Assembly: GCA_024698705.1 (NCBI GenBank)
Contig: JAILQX010000025.1
Span: forward strand, 1-64,000
Reading direction: 5' to 3'
Origin: Lachnospiraceae bacterium
GTDB taxonomy: Bacteria > Bacillota > Clostridia > Lachnospirales > Lachnospiraceae
DNA length: 64,000 nt
Below the pieces are notes generated by a model. That model saw only the letters and a list, made by a program, of their open reading frames with translations, did not search any database and was not told where the DNA came from. Positions 29,065 to 38,367 of the stretch are shown here, one piece after another (within the stretch, counting starts at the first letter, position 1; every line of letters begins with the position of its first letter). The position numbers and the translations under genes are program-made.

Positions 29065-29589
29065 TTACAGGATGCTCTCCTTGCTTATCAGCTGGCTGAC
29101 GGAATCAACATCCTTTATGTGCCGCAACGTGAACGCGGTCTGATCGGAAGGCTTTCTGCTGTATCCCGATGTCTCCGTTCCGCTTGCGAAGTATATATTG
29201 CCCGTACCATCCGGAAATAACTCCGTACTGAAATCCGGAAGATGACTCCTCTCCACGCTTCTTATCCTGTTGCTTTCGTTTATGATGATCCTCTGATTGG
29301 TTATCACATAAAAAGTATTGCTGTTCTTATATGCTTTTACGATCAGCCGGCCTATCGACATATAAAGTCCTATAGCCACAAACACCATGCCGTATAATGC
29401 CACGCCCGCAGATCCGGAAGCAACTATGGCACCTATGGTCCAGAATATGGCAAAGCCTGCCCATACGACACTGAACGGTATGAGATACGCATCCTCTTTT
29501 GAAAGCAGTTTTCCGGGCTCCGGCTTTCCGGTCCACATCTCAAATTCATCAAGTCTCATCAGATCCTTGAACCAAGTCTTTTCTTTCAT
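29065..29589 (-). CDS. Membrane protein with bacterial PH-like domain
   Basis: The protein has 174 residues. Two membrane helices (about 38-58 and 64-84) follow a short N-terminal region with the E-x-x-x-W-x-G-x-P motif. A PH-like domain follows, beginning NTFYVITNQRIII, a hallmark of the bacterial PH (YdbT/DUF304-like) families. The function of these proteins is largely unknown; some act at the membrane in stress or bacteriocin responses. It lies 15 bp after the PNPOx-like gene and is last in that operon. Confidence 0.7.
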   Translation of the reverse strand: MKEKTWFKDLMRLDEFEMWTGKPEPGKLLSKEDAYLIPFSVVWAGFAIFWTIGAIVASGSAGVALYGMVFVAIGLYMSIGRLIVKAYKNSNTFYVITNQRIIINESNRIRSVERSHLPDFSTELFPDGTGNIYFASGTETSGYSRKPSDQTAFTLRHIKDVDSVSQLISKESIL

Positions 29590-29604
29590 CGTGCTTTCTC
29601 CGTT

Positions 29605-29997
29605 TTAGAATGTAACAGTTTTGGGCGGCTCTGTAAATGATGAGAATACAGCCGTTGCATCCTTGAAGTATAATACCTCAGTATTGTCATCCTCTGCCGA
29701 ATACATGGCCTTTAACGAAGGATGCTCATCAAGCATGTGTGCCTTTGCTTCTATCCTGTCATCTCTTACCAGAGTACCTGCTACTCTGAGCCATCTGCCA
29801 TCCTTGAACGCACAGATCTCAACCTTGGGATTGGCCCGGATCTGCTTTGATACATCCTTTGACTTGCCTGTCTGAATGTAAAGCTTTCCTTCAAATATGT
29901 CTGCCGTTCCGAACGGACGGACTCTGGGCTGATCCTTGTCCACCGTCGCAAGATAATATGTTTCCGCTTCCTTTAAAAATCTGTAAACCTCTTCCAT
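29605..29997 (-). CDS. Pyridoxamine 5'-phosphate oxidase-like flavin-binding protein
   Basis: The protein has 130 residues with a split-barrel fold signature (YYLATVDKDQPRVRPFGTADIFEGKLYIQTGKSKDV). The K-x-x-S-K and Arg residues match FMN-binding positions of the small PNPOx-like family. These proteins bind FMN or F420; the reaction is usually unknown. I chose the ATG at 29997 because AAAGGA lies upstream and this placement falls just after the previous stop. Confidence 0.8.
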   Translation of the reverse strand: MEEVYRFLKEAETYYLATVDKDQPRVRPFGTADIFEGKLYIQTGKSKDVSKQIRANPKVEICAFKDGRWLRVAGTLVRDDRIEAKAHMLDEHPSLKAMYSAEDDNTEVLYFKDATAVFSSFTEPPKTVTF

Positions 29998-30014
29998 TTT
30001 CTGTCCTTTCCGCT

Positions 30015-30647
30015 TTAAGCATTGCCGATATGTTCCGCCACCGCATAGCAATAACCTTCCTCTTCCCAGAGTCTGAAACGATAATCGTCAGCTGCTACGC
30101 CCGGTGCATCACATAACACAACTTTGTTATCATCGATCTTAAATACAGCCTTATCTATAGGATATGCAAGACCTTTACCGACGGCCTTGATAAAGCTCTC
30201 CTTTAATACCCACAGTTTTGTGAGGTAAATATCACGCTCTTCGCCGGACAGCTGCTCTATCCCTTCAAGCTCTTCTCCTCCAAAGAAACGCCTTGCGATC
30301 TTAAGCGAACATCTGCCGACAGCTTCCACATCGCATCCGACCTCATGATCGGCCATGACAAGCAAAACCCTGTTGCCCGAATGAGAGATATTGTGATCGA
30401 TACCGGCTGCTCCCATGATCCGTGGCTTGCCGTTTGCATCCGTTTCGACACGTCCGTCATACACTACGTTGCATTCCTTACATGCCTTCCTTAACAGGTC
30501 TTCCGCTGCAAGCGATCTCATCTTATCTTCCATGCCCTTAAGCCTGTCGGTCTTTTTCTTCCTGTATCCGGCAGCCTGCATGTAGCTTTCGTTAAATCTG
30601 TTTTCATCCTTTAGCTCATCGGTCCGTGAAGTATATATTCTTATCAT
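30015..30647 (-). CDS. 4'-phosphopantetheinyl transferase (Sfp superfamily)
   Basis: The protein has 210 residues with the pseudo-dimeric Sfp layout: NISHSGNRV (P1b-like), VGCDVEAVG with the Mg-binding aspartate, and LTKLWVLKESFIKAVGKGL with the catalytic Glu/Lys. It transfers phosphopantetheine from CoA to carrier proteins. No polyketide or peptide synthetase is in the window; it could serve the fatty-acid carrier protein or an unlinked synthetase. It overlaps rsgA by four bases (ATGA), at the place where many Firmicutes have rpe. Confidence 0.9.
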   Translation of the reverse strand: MIRIYTSRTDELKDENRFNESYMQAAGYRKKKTDRLKGMEDKMRSLAAEDLLRKACKECNVVYDGRVETDANGKPRIMGAAGIDHNISHSGNRVLLVMADHEVGCDVEAVGRCSLKIARRFFGGEELEGIEQLSGEERDIYLTKLWVLKESFIKAVGKGLAYPIDKAVFKIDDNKVVLCDAPGVAADDYRFRLWEEEGYCYAVAEHIGNA

Positions 30648-31543
30648 CTTCTGCTGTTCTTATCCTCACATTCTCCGAGAAGCTGAAGGTAGTTTTCATA
30701 TCTTACCCTGCTGATAAGTCCCTTATCTACCGCTTCCTTCACGGCACAGCCGGGTTCGTTGCGATGAATGCAGTCATCAAACCTGCATGCACCGGCGTAT
30801 TCATCAAACTCATGATAATGATCCTTAAGATCATCCTTCGTCACATCAAAGAGAGAAAGAGATGAAAATCCGGGTGTGTCAAGTATGTACGAGTCCTCAT
30901 CCAGTGCTATCAGTTCACTGTGCCTCGTTGTATGTCTGCCTCGTTCGATCCTGTCGGAAATAACTCCCGTCTCCATCACGACCTTTGGCTGTAAAAGATT
31001 GATTATGGATGATTTGCCTACTCCGCTCGGTCCTGCGACCGTCGTTGTCTTTCCCTTAAGATATCCCGAAAGTTCCGAGATGTTGGTACCGTTTACCGCT
31101 GACGTAAATATGATCGGATATCCTGCCTTCTCATATATGTTCTTGATGTCCTTAAGCCTCTCATCTTCTGCAAGATCCTTTTTGTTAAACACAAGAAGAC
31201 AGGGGATATCGTTCTGCTGCATCAGTATCAGAAAACGGTCAAGGAGATTGTAATTGGGTTCGGGCTTCACAGATGCAAATATGACTAATGCCTGGTCGAC
31301 ATTAGCCACATTGGGACGTATAATGCTGTTCTTTCGATCGAGAATGCGCACGATATTGCCCGTTTTGCTATCCTCATCGATGACGTCCATCTCACAGTCA
31401 TCACCCACAAGGGGTTTCTCGTGATTCTTTCTGAAGACGCCCTTAGCCTTACACTCATATATGTTCTGCGCATCCTTATGTGTGTCATCGCTGACATGCA
31501 CATAATAGAATCCCGCAATTCCTTTTACGATCTTTCCGTGCAT
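30644..31543 (-). CDS. rsgA: Ribosome small subunit GTPase RsgA
   Basis: The protein has 299 residues: an N-terminal OB fold, a circularly permuted GTPase with G4 NKKD before G1 GPSGVGKSS and G3 DTPG, and a C-terminal zinc-binding C-x4-C-x-H-x5-C (CRFDDCIHRNEPGC). It matures the 30S subunit. It lies 17 bp after the PASTA kinase gene, as in many Firmicutes. Confidence 0.97.
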   Translation of the reverse strand: MHGKIVKGIAGFYYVHVSDDTHKDAQNIYECKAKGVFRKNHEKPLVGDDCEMDVIDEDSKTGNIVRILDRKNSIIRPNVANVDQALVIFASVKPEPNYNLLDRFLILMQQNDIPCLLVFNKKDLAEDERLKDIKNIYEKAGYPIIFTSAVNGTNISELSGYLKGKTTTVAGPSGVGKSSIINLLQPKVVMETGVISDRIERGRHTTRHSELIALDEDSYILDTPGFSSLSLFDVTKDDLKDHYHEFDEYAGACRFDDCIHRNEPGCAVKEAVDKGLISRVRYENYLQLLGECEDKNSRR

Positions 31544-31560
31544 ATTTTCGCCGTTTCGTA

Positions 31561-33726
31561 TTATTCCTCTGTAAATTTAACGGATCTCTTGACCGATCTT
31601 TCCTCGGATCTGGCTTCGGTCACGACTCTGTTACCGTCTGCATCGATCTCCTCTGTCCCGGGGATATCCACATTATAGACAATGGTTATGACTCCGTCGC
31701 CGCTTCCTGTGATACCCGTGATGTTCATTGAAACAGGGAACGATGTGACAGTTTCTCTCTTGAGTTCAAGTCCTTCAAGCGTTGAAAGGATGACCGTAGC
31801 TTCACTTCCTGCCTTGTATTCACTGTCTTCGTTTCCGGGGCTTTCTATATTGCCTACAAAGAAGTATACCTTCTCGCCTGTTCCCGTACTGATCCTGATG
31901 TCAACCTTTGTACCGCTGTTGACGATAACATCGGCTGCATATGACTGATAGCATACCTTGTCTATCATTGCCGGATCGGGGTCGGTAGCTTCCGTTACCG
32001 CACCTACCTGAAGTCCGTGCTCTATAAGTACTGCAGTGGCATCCATCTCACTCATACCGATAAGGCTCGGTACCTTGACCTCTATGACTTCCGTTCCCGT
32101 ACTTACCGTAAGAACGATCGTATCCTCTCTCTCTGCCTTGTCTCCGGCCTTCGGTGTCTGATCGACTATATTGCCCTTCTCCACCGTATCGGAGCTGGCC
32201 TGTACCTTTTCTATCTTCTTGAAGCCTGCTTTGTTTAACTTGGCAACCGCTTCCGCATATGACAGATTTGATACATCGGGAACCTCGACTAGCTTTGAAT
32301 CCTTTTCATCTCCCTGTGTGGGTTCCGCTGTTGCGGAAGGTGTTATCTCTATATCGTCCGCAATGACTTCCTCTTCGGGTTTGTCAAATAAGAACAACCC
32401 GAAATGTCTTCCGACAAAGAATATTATGAGTAATCCGATGATAACGGCTGCAATAACTGCAAGGACCGTTGTGAGTCTTTCCATGAACTCATCATGTGTA
32501 TCATCGATCTCTTCATACTCCGCGCCTTTTCTTCTTGTATCCGCAGGCTGAACGCGTTTCTTTCTGCCTGCCTGCACATTTACCGGCTGCTTCTTAGCCG
32601 GAACGGGTTTGCGCTTTTTAGCGCTTGTGGGCTTTGCCTGCTTAGTTGCAGCCTGTTTTGCCGCTGCCTGCTTTGCCGCTTTTGACGGCTGCTGTTTGCT
32701 TCCCTGCTTGGGCGGTCTGGCTTTGCCCTGCTGCTTCTTTACCGGCACTGTACCTGCCTTAGCTGCCGCCTCATTGGTACGCATGTGTATCTGATCCGCT
32801 TCGGTGATACGTCCGGTACGGTTCTTTATCTCTCTTATGTCCCCTTCGGTAGCGATCCTTGTACGCGATTCCTCTTCGGGGTCTACTATCTTAACGAAGT
32901 CCTCATCGGGCTTCATAAGTGATTTCTTAAGATCGTCGATGAGCTCGGCCATGTTCTGATATCTTCTGTCCGGACTCTTCTGTGTACATTTGAATACGAT
33001 CTGTTCCACGCTGATCGGGATCTCGGCCACATACTCTCTCGGCGAAGGCATGGGCTCCTGTATATGCTTGATAGCGATCGCAACGGTCGTCTCACCGTTA
33101 AACGGCACACGTCCGGTAAGCATCTCAAACATTGTGATACCGAGACTGTAGATATCACTCTTCTCATCGGAGAATCCGCCTCTTGCCTGCTCAGGTGATG
33201 TGTAATGCACCGAACCCATAACGTTCGAGGTGATTGTGTTGGAACTTACTGCCTTTGCGATACCGAAGTCAGTAACCTTAACCTTTCCTTCCTTTGAGAT
33301 CATGATATTCTGGGGCTTGATATCCCTGTGAATGATATGATTGTTATGTGCGGCTTCTATACCCATGGAAACCTGTATTGCTATGCTTATGGTCTCCTTG
33401 ATGGACAGTCTGGCCTTCTTTTCTATATATTTCTTGAGGGTGATACCTTCGACCAGTTCCATGACGATATAGTATATGCCGCCCTCTTCGCCGACATCAT
33501 ACACATTGACGATATTAGGGTGCATCATACCTGCTGCCGCCTGGGCCTCGGTACGGAATTTTGATACAAAATTTGCATTTTCCGAAAATTCCTGCTTAAG
33601 CACCTTTACGGCTACAAAACGGTTTAATTTGCCGTCTTTGGCTTTATATACATCCGACATGCCGCCGGTCCCGATTTTTTCAAGGATTTCGTAGCGATCT
33701 CCTATTACCATCCCGATCTTTATCAT
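31561..33726 (-). CDS. prkC: PASTA-domain serine/threonine kinase (PrkC/Stk1)
   Basis: The protein has 721 residues. The kinase domain (about 10-275) has GTGGMSDVY, the AVKVLK lysine, HRDIKPQN and DFG. A Lys/Ala/Pro/Gln-rich juxtamembrane segment (about 325-405) and one membrane helix (about 423-448) follow. Outside are two PASTA domains (about 485-625) and a further beta domain of unknown type. It senses muropeptides or lipid II and phosphorylates division and metabolic proteins. The cognate phosphatase gene precedes it in the operon. The Lys-rich tract is unusually long and repetitive (AAKQAA/ATKQA). Confidence 0.95.
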   Translation of the reverse strand: MIKIGMVIGDRYEILEKIGTGGMSDVYKAKDGKLNRFVAVKVLKQEFSENANFVSKFRTEAQAAAGMMHPNIVNVYDVGEEGGIYYIVMELVEGITLKKYIEKKARLSIKETISIAIQVSMGIEAAHNNHIIHRDIKPQNIMISKEGKVKVTDFGIAKAVSSNTITSNVMGSVHYTSPEQARGGFSDEKSDIYSLGITMFEMLTGRVPFNGETTVAIAIKHIQEPMPSPREYVAEIPISVEQIVFKCTQKSPDRRYQNMAELIDDLKKSLMKPDEDFVKIVDPEEESRTRIATEGDIREIKNRTGRITEADQIHMRTNEAAAKAGTVPVKKQQGKARPPKQGSKQQPSKAAKQAAAKQAATKQAKPTSAKKRKPVPAKKQPVNVQAGRKKRVQPADTRRKGAEYEEIDDTHDEFMERLTTVLAVIAAVIIGLLIIFFVGRHFGLFLFDKPEEEVIADDIEITPSATAEPTQGDEKDSKLVEVPDVSNLSYAEAVAKLNKAGFKKIEKVQASSDTVEKGNIVDQTPKAGDKAEREDTIVLTVSTGTEVIEVKVPSLIGMSEMDATAVLIEHGLQVGAVTEATDPDPAMIDKVCYQSYAADVIVNSGTKVDIRISTGTGEKVYFFVGNIESPGNEDSEYKAGSEATVILSTLEGLELKRETVTSFPVSMNITGITGSGDGVITIVYNVDIPGTEEIDADGNRVVTEARSEERSVKRSVKFTEE

Positions 33727-33782
33727 CTGTTTCCCATATCTTTCTCCGCGATCCCGTCAAGGGCCGAGGGTGTTACTCCTAT

Positions 33783-34523
33783 TCAGTCATTATCAGCAAA
33801 CGGCTCGACAAGAACAACAGCTATATTGTCCTTACCTCCGTTGTTATTGGCTGCTTTCACAAGGCTCTCCGCCTTCTCCGCGATATCTCTCTGTCCCTGC
33901 ATGATCATACGGATCTCCTCATCCTCTATCATGTTGCTGAGTCCGTCTGAACACATCAGTATCACGTCATCTTTATTAAGTGTAAGTTCAAAAAAATCAA
34001 CATCAACATCATCAAGCGCACCTATGGCTCTGGTGATGATATTCTTATCCGGGTGTGTTCTCGCAAGTTCGCGTTTGAGCCCGCCCATACGTACCATCTC
34101 TTCAACGAGTGAATGGTCTCTGGTTATCTGCTTTATCTCTCTGTCATTGATTATGTAGAGCCTGCTGTCTCCGACATTGGCTACACAGAGTTTGTCTCCG
34201 TCGATCGTAGCAGCCACGACCGTCGTTCCCATACCGTTGAGTTCGGCTTCCTCTTCGGATTTCCGACGTATGTGGGAATTGGCGCTCTTTATAGCCTTCT
34301 CAAGAACAAATACCGGTGATTCGTCATCAGACTTGCTTATCTCGTCCACAATGGTTTCGATCGTATACCTTGAAGCATAATCCCCCGCATTGTGTCCTCC
34401 CATACCGTCAGCTACCATGAACAGATTCGGCAGATGACCGACCGCCACTTCCGACGTATACACATAATCCTGATTGAGTTTTCTTCTTTTACCTATGTCG
34501 GTAATAGAAAATGTCTTTAGCAT
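33783..34523 (-). CDS. PP2C-type protein phosphatase (Stp/PrpC)
   Basis: The protein has 246 residues and belongs to the metal-dependent Ser/Thr phosphatases. It has the RKLNQD start, VADGMGGHNAG, GDSRLY, the ITRAIGA block, MCSDGLSNM and KDNIAVVLV with the conserved metal aspartates. It reverses phosphorylation by the neighbouring PASTA kinase. The ATG at 34523 has GGGGAG upstream. Confidence 0.95.
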   Translation of the reverse strand: MLKTFSITDIGKRRKLNQDYVYTSEVAVGHLPNLFMVADGMGGHNAGDYASRYTIETIVDEISKSDDESPVFVLEKAIKSANSHIRRKSEEEAELNGMGTTVVAATIDGDKLCVANVGDSRLYIINDREIKQITRDHSLVEEMVRMGGLKRELARTHPDKNIITRAIGALDDVDVDFFELTLNKDDVILMCSDGLSNMIEDEEIRMIMQGQRDIAEKAESLVKAANNNGGKDNIAVVLVEPFADND

Positions 34524-34611
34524 ATTCTTCTCCCCAGTTGTCAATTCGGCTAATGCCTCTAACTGTCCGGATAGCTGTTAAACGCAACAAAAGTAAGTTT
34601 ACCGCCGATCA

Positions 34612-35646
34612 TCAGATATCACCGGTAAGCTTACGTCGTCTTAACTGTCCGCAGGCACCATCAATGTCCTGCCCCATTTCCCTTCTAATAGTAACATTTA
34701 TTCCATTTTTTTCAAGTTTATTTTTAAATGCAAGGATTGCTTCCCTGCTCCCCCGTCTGTAATCACGCTCCTTGACGGGGTTCACCGGAATGAGATTGAT
34801 GTGAGCCGAAACTCTTGCTGCAAGTTCCGACAATAATTCCGCATCCTTCAAAGAATCATTTACTCCCGCCACAAGGCTGTATTCGAAGGTTATCCTGCGA
34901 CCTGTGCATTTGTGATAATATTCGCAGGCCTCCATGAGTTCCTCTATCGTATAGCTGTTTGCTATGGGCATCAGTTCCCTTCGCTTTTCGTCCGTTGCAG
35001 CATGAAGTGACAATGCCAGTGTGATCGCCAGCTTCTTCTTTGCGAGTTCCCTCATCTTGGGAACGATCCCGCATGTTGAAACGGTTATATTACGGCCGCT
35101 TATGTTCAGTCCGTCCTTGCATGTCAGCAATTCTATGAACTTAAGCAGGTTATCGAAATTGTCCATGGGTTCACCTATACCCATAACGACCACATTGCTT
35201 ATACGCTCTTTCATGTAATGCTGTATGGCATAGATCTGGTCGAGCATCTCCGACGGTGTGAGACTTCTCTCCAGTCCGTCAATTGTGGAAGCACAGAACC
35301 TGCAGCCCATCCTGCAGCCTATCTGTGAGGAAATGCATACGCTGTTCCCATGCTTATATCTCATAAATACACTCTCAACAAAATTGCCGTCACCGAGCGC
35401 AAATAAAAACTTCTTTGTTCCGTCAAGCTTCGATTCCTGAAGATCCGCTATCTCAAGTGAGGTATAGATACACTCCTTCCCAAACAGCTCTTTCACGGAT
35501 CCGGGAATATTGGTCATTTCATCATATGACCTTGCCAGCTTTACGTGCATCCAGTCATATATCTGGTCTGCCCTGAATGACTGAAGCCCAAATTTCTTTA
35601 TATACTCTTTTAATTCATTCTTTGAAAGTGATTTTATGTCAACCAT
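34612..35646 (-). CDS. rlmN: Dual-specificity rRNA/tRNA adenine C2 methyltransferase RlmN
   Basis: The protein has 344 residues. This radical-SAM enzyme methylates A2503 of 23S rRNA and A37 of some tRNAs. The cluster motif CRMGCRFC and the GIGEPMDN motif are visible, as is the C-terminal GACGQL with the methyl-accepting cysteine. The start overlaps the end of rsmB by eight bases. Confidence 0.97.
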   Translation of the reverse strand: MVDIKSLSKNELKEYIKKFGLQSFRADQIYDWMHVKLARSYDEMTNIPGSVKELFGKECIYTSLEIADLQESKLDGTKKFLFALGDGNFVESVFMRYKHGNSVCISSQIGCRMGCRFCASTIDGLERSLTPSEMLDQIYAIQHYMKERISNVVVMGIGEPMDNFDNLLKFIELLTCKDGLNISGRNITVSTCGIVPKMRELAKKKLAITLALSLHAATDEKRRELMPIANSYTIEELMEACEYYHKCTGRRITFEYSLVAGVNDSLKDAELLSELAARVSAHINLIPVNPVKERDYRRGSREAILAFKNKLEKNGINVTIRREMGQDIDGACGQLRRRKLTGDI

Positions 35647-36913
35647 CAATGCGCTCCAGTTTTGCTATAAAAAATCCTCCGTTGTCATCACACGGATAAT
35701 AGGTTTTCTCTTCCAGAAGCTTAAACGGGTGATTATCAATTATATATCTCACCCTCTCTTCATTTTCGGCTTTGCGAAGCGTACAGGTCGAATAGATCAT
35801 GATACCGCCCTTCTTCACATAGTTCCACACACTGTCAACTATCTGGCGCTGCAGCTTTTCCAAGGAATCCCATGATTCCTTTGATGCATTGAGCTTTATA
35901 TCGGGCTTTCTGCTCATCACTCCGAGTCCCGAACACGGAACATCCGCAAGCAGGACATCTGCCTTTTCACAGGCCGTTTCATCAAATACGGTGGCATCCC
36001 ACACCTTTACACTGATGTTATCCGCCCTCATCCTTTTTATATTCTCTTCTATGAGTCCGGTCTTATATGCGCTTATGTCTCTTGCTTCGACTATAGCACC
36101 CTTGCTGACCGCATGAAGACTCTTCCCTCCCGGGGCAGCGCATACATCTATGACCTTGTCACCTTTTTTTATGCCCGCACATTCACATACCATCATACTG
36201 GCTATGTCCTGAACGGCATAAAGTCCTTCCTTAAAGCATGCTAACCTGTCGAGTCCTTCCGTACCCGTAAGTTCGTATGCATATGATAATGCCGCGTTCC
36301 TGAAAACTATGTTCTCACGCTTCCATTCACCCGTTATCTTCTCAACATCCGCATCGATTATATCTTCTCTGATCCTTACGAACAAATGGCTTTCCTTCAA
36401 ACTCTCCTCAAGGATCTTTTCCGCTATCTCATTTCCGTAATCCTTTATGAGGCTGTCTTCTATGAGCTTCGGGACCGAATATCTTATCTCGTGATCGTTA
36501 TAGTCTATATTGGCTTTCTCTGCCGATATCTTTCTTAAAACGGCATTGACAAATCCCGCGAGACTTGCAAACTTATGCTTCTTTGCCAGCTTAACGGCTT
36601 CATCGATTGCTGCCCTGTCAGGAACTCTGTCCATGTACAGTATCTGATACACGCTCATACGCATCAGGCATCTTATGAACGGCTTCATTTTGGCAGCCTT
36701 TACACTTGAATAGGTATCTATTGAGTGATCGATGCTTATAAGGCGTTCCATGGTCCCTGTGAACACACGCCTTATCCAGGCTCTGTCAGATTCCGGTATG
36801 TAGTTGTATTTGTCCAAAACCTGTTTCAAAAGAATATGGCTGTGGGTGCCTGTACGCACAACTTCAAGTAACATCTCCACAACCATCTCTCTTATGTTTA
36901 TCTTATTGTCCAT
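35639..36913 (-). CDS. rsmB: 16S rRNA m5C967 methyltransferase RsmB
   Basis: The protein has 424 residues: an N-terminal NusB-like RNA-binding domain (about 1-135) followed by a Rossmann methyltransferase. It has the SAM motif DVCAAPGGKSLH and the two catalytic cysteines in DVPCSGLG and YSTCTL. It forms part of the fmt-rsmB-rlmN operon. Confidence 0.96.
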   Translation of the reverse strand: MDNKINIREMVVEMLLEVVRTGTHSHILLKQVLDKYNYIPESDRAWIRRVFTGTMERLISIDHSIDTYSSVKAAKMKPFIRCLMRMSVYQILYMDRVPDRAAIDEAVKLAKKHKFASLAGFVNAVLRKISAEKANIDYNDHEIRYSVPKLIEDSLIKDYGNEIAEKILEESLKESHLFVRIREDIIDADVEKITGEWKRENIVFRNAALSYAYELTGTEGLDRLACFKEGLYAVQDIASMMVCECAGIKKGDKVIDVCAAPGGKSLHAVSKGAIVEARDISAYKTGLIEENIKRMRADNISVKVWDATVFDETACEKADVLLADVPCSGLGVMSRKPDIKLNASKESWDSLEKLQRQIVDSVWNYVKKGGIMIYSTCTLRKAENEERVRYIIDNHPFKLLEEKTYYPCDDNGGFFIAKLERIDG

Positions 36914-36925
36914 TGTCTGTTCATA

Positions 36926-37855
36926 TCATCCCAGTCTGTCTCCGGGATCCATCTTATAACCAAGCAGAAACGCTGAGGTCTCCATCCGCTTTTTCCCTTC
37001 CAGCTGTAGCTCGGTGATCCGCAGGGCTCCGCATTTGCATGCTACGACCAGCCCCTTTTTGTCCGCTTCTATGATGGTGCCGGGATCTTTGTACTGTCCC
37101 TCGACCACATCTGCTTTCCAGATCTTAAGCTGCTTTCCGTCCTTATATGTATAGGCACCCGGCCATGAATTGAGTCCCCTTACATATCTCTCCAGGATCA
37201 CGGCGTCTTTGTTCCAGTCGATCTCTCCCATTTCCTTGGTGAGCATCTTTGCATAACTGCTCTTACTGTCATCCTGTTTAACAGGCTTCAGTTTACCCTG
37301 TTCGATGAGCGGTATGGCCTTAACTATCGCTTGCGCTCCCAGTCTGCTCAATCTGTTAAACAGTGATTCTCCGGTATCATCATCCGCTATGACTATCTTC
37401 TCACTCATCAATATGTCTCCGGTGTCCAAGCCCACATCCATCTTCATGATGGTAACGCCCGTCTCCTTAAGGCCGTCAAGTATGGCCCACTGTATGGGAG
37501 CCGCACCTCTGTAGGCCGGCAACAGCGATGCATGTATATTGACACATCCGAGACGCGGCATGTCGAGCACTTCCTTAGGAAGTATCTGTCCGAAAGCAGC
37601 CACTATGAACAGATCCGCCGGATAGGCCCTCAGTTCTTCTATCGCTTCCGGCTGTCTCAGTCTTACCGGCTGAAGGACATCTATACCATGCCTTAAGGCA
37701 CACTCCTTGACCGGTGACATGGCTATCGACTTTCCTCTGCCTTTCTGTCTGTCAGGCTGGGTCACAACTGCCGCCACTTCGTATCCCGCCGCTATGACAG
37801 CTTCAAGCGCTTCCGCCGCAAAATCAGGCGTCCCCATAAATACTATTCGCATCAT
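36926..37855 (-). CDS. fmt: Methionyl-tRNA formyltransferase
   Basis: The protein has 309 residues. The formyl-transfer site NIHASLLPAYRGAAPI with Asn/His and the later GDI aspartate are intact, as is the C-terminal OB domain. It formylates initiator Met-tRNA. Two consecutive ATG codons overlap the def stop codon, giving translational coupling to the deformylase that removes the same formyl group later. Confidence 0.97.
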   Translation of the reverse strand: MMRIVFMGTPDFAAEALEAVIAAGYEVAAVVTQPDRQKGRGKSIAMSPVKECALRHGIDVLQPVRLRQPEAIEELRAYPADLFIVAAFGQILPKEVLDMPRLGCVNIHASLLPAYRGAAPIQWAILDGLKETGVTIMKMDVGLDTGDILMSEKIVIADDDTGESLFNRLSRLGAQAIVKAIPLIEQGKLKPVKQDDSKSSYAKMLTKEMGEIDWNKDAVILERYVRGLNSWPGAYTYKDGKQLKIWKADVVEGQYKDPGTIIEADKKGLVVACKCGALRITELQLEGKKRMETSAFLLGYKMDPGDRLG

Positions 37856-38340
37856 TTTCCCTCGTCCGCAGATTCATCAGCGACCACGTCGCGCAGTTCT
37901 CCTATAACCTTTTCCGTATACATCTTTCCGTCAAGGTGATCGATCTCATGCAATATGCATCTTGCCAGCAATTCCGTCCCTTCTATGATCTGCTCTTTCA
38001 TATCGGTATCGTAATATCTGACCTTTACATAGTTAGGTCTGGTCACATCACCGCATTTGCCGGGAACGCTCAAACACCCCTCCTGTCCCGTCTGCTCCCC
38101 GCTTGTTTCGAGTACCTTGGGATTGATCATTGCGATAGGATCCTCATATGTGACATCAACAACACATATTCTTTTGAGTATGCCCACCTGCGGTGCCGCA
38201 AGTCCGACACCGTTTGCATCATACATAGTGTCAAACATATCCTCGATAAGCTGTTTTATACGCGGTGTGACCTCTTTGACCTCCTTGCATACCTTGTTTA
38301 GTACCGGGTCTCCGTAGACCCTTATCTGTCTGAGTGCCAT
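37852..38340 (-). CDS. def: Peptide deformylase
   Basis: The protein has 162 residues with the three PDF motifs GVGLAAPQVG, EGCLSVPG and HEIDHLDG, which together supply the Cys and two His metal ligands and the catalytic Glu. It removes the N-formyl group from nascent proteins. It lies between priA and fmt. Confidence 0.97.
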   Translation of the reverse strand: MALRQIRVYGDPVLNKVCKEVKEVTPRIKQLIEDMFDTMYDANGVGLAAPQVGILKRICVVDVTYEDPIAMINPKVLETSGEQTGQEGCLSVPGKCGDVTRPNYVKVRYYDTDMKEQIIEGTELLARCILHEIDHLDGKMYTEKVIGELRDVVADESADEGK

Positions 38341-38367
38341 ATCTCTCCTCCACCGGTCTTGTGTTCA

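Noticed and set aside
32560..32760. Low-complexity region in prkC as a possible frameshift
   Set aside because: The Lys/Ala/Pro-rich stretch stays in frame and matches the juxtamembrane linker expected between kinase and membrane helix.
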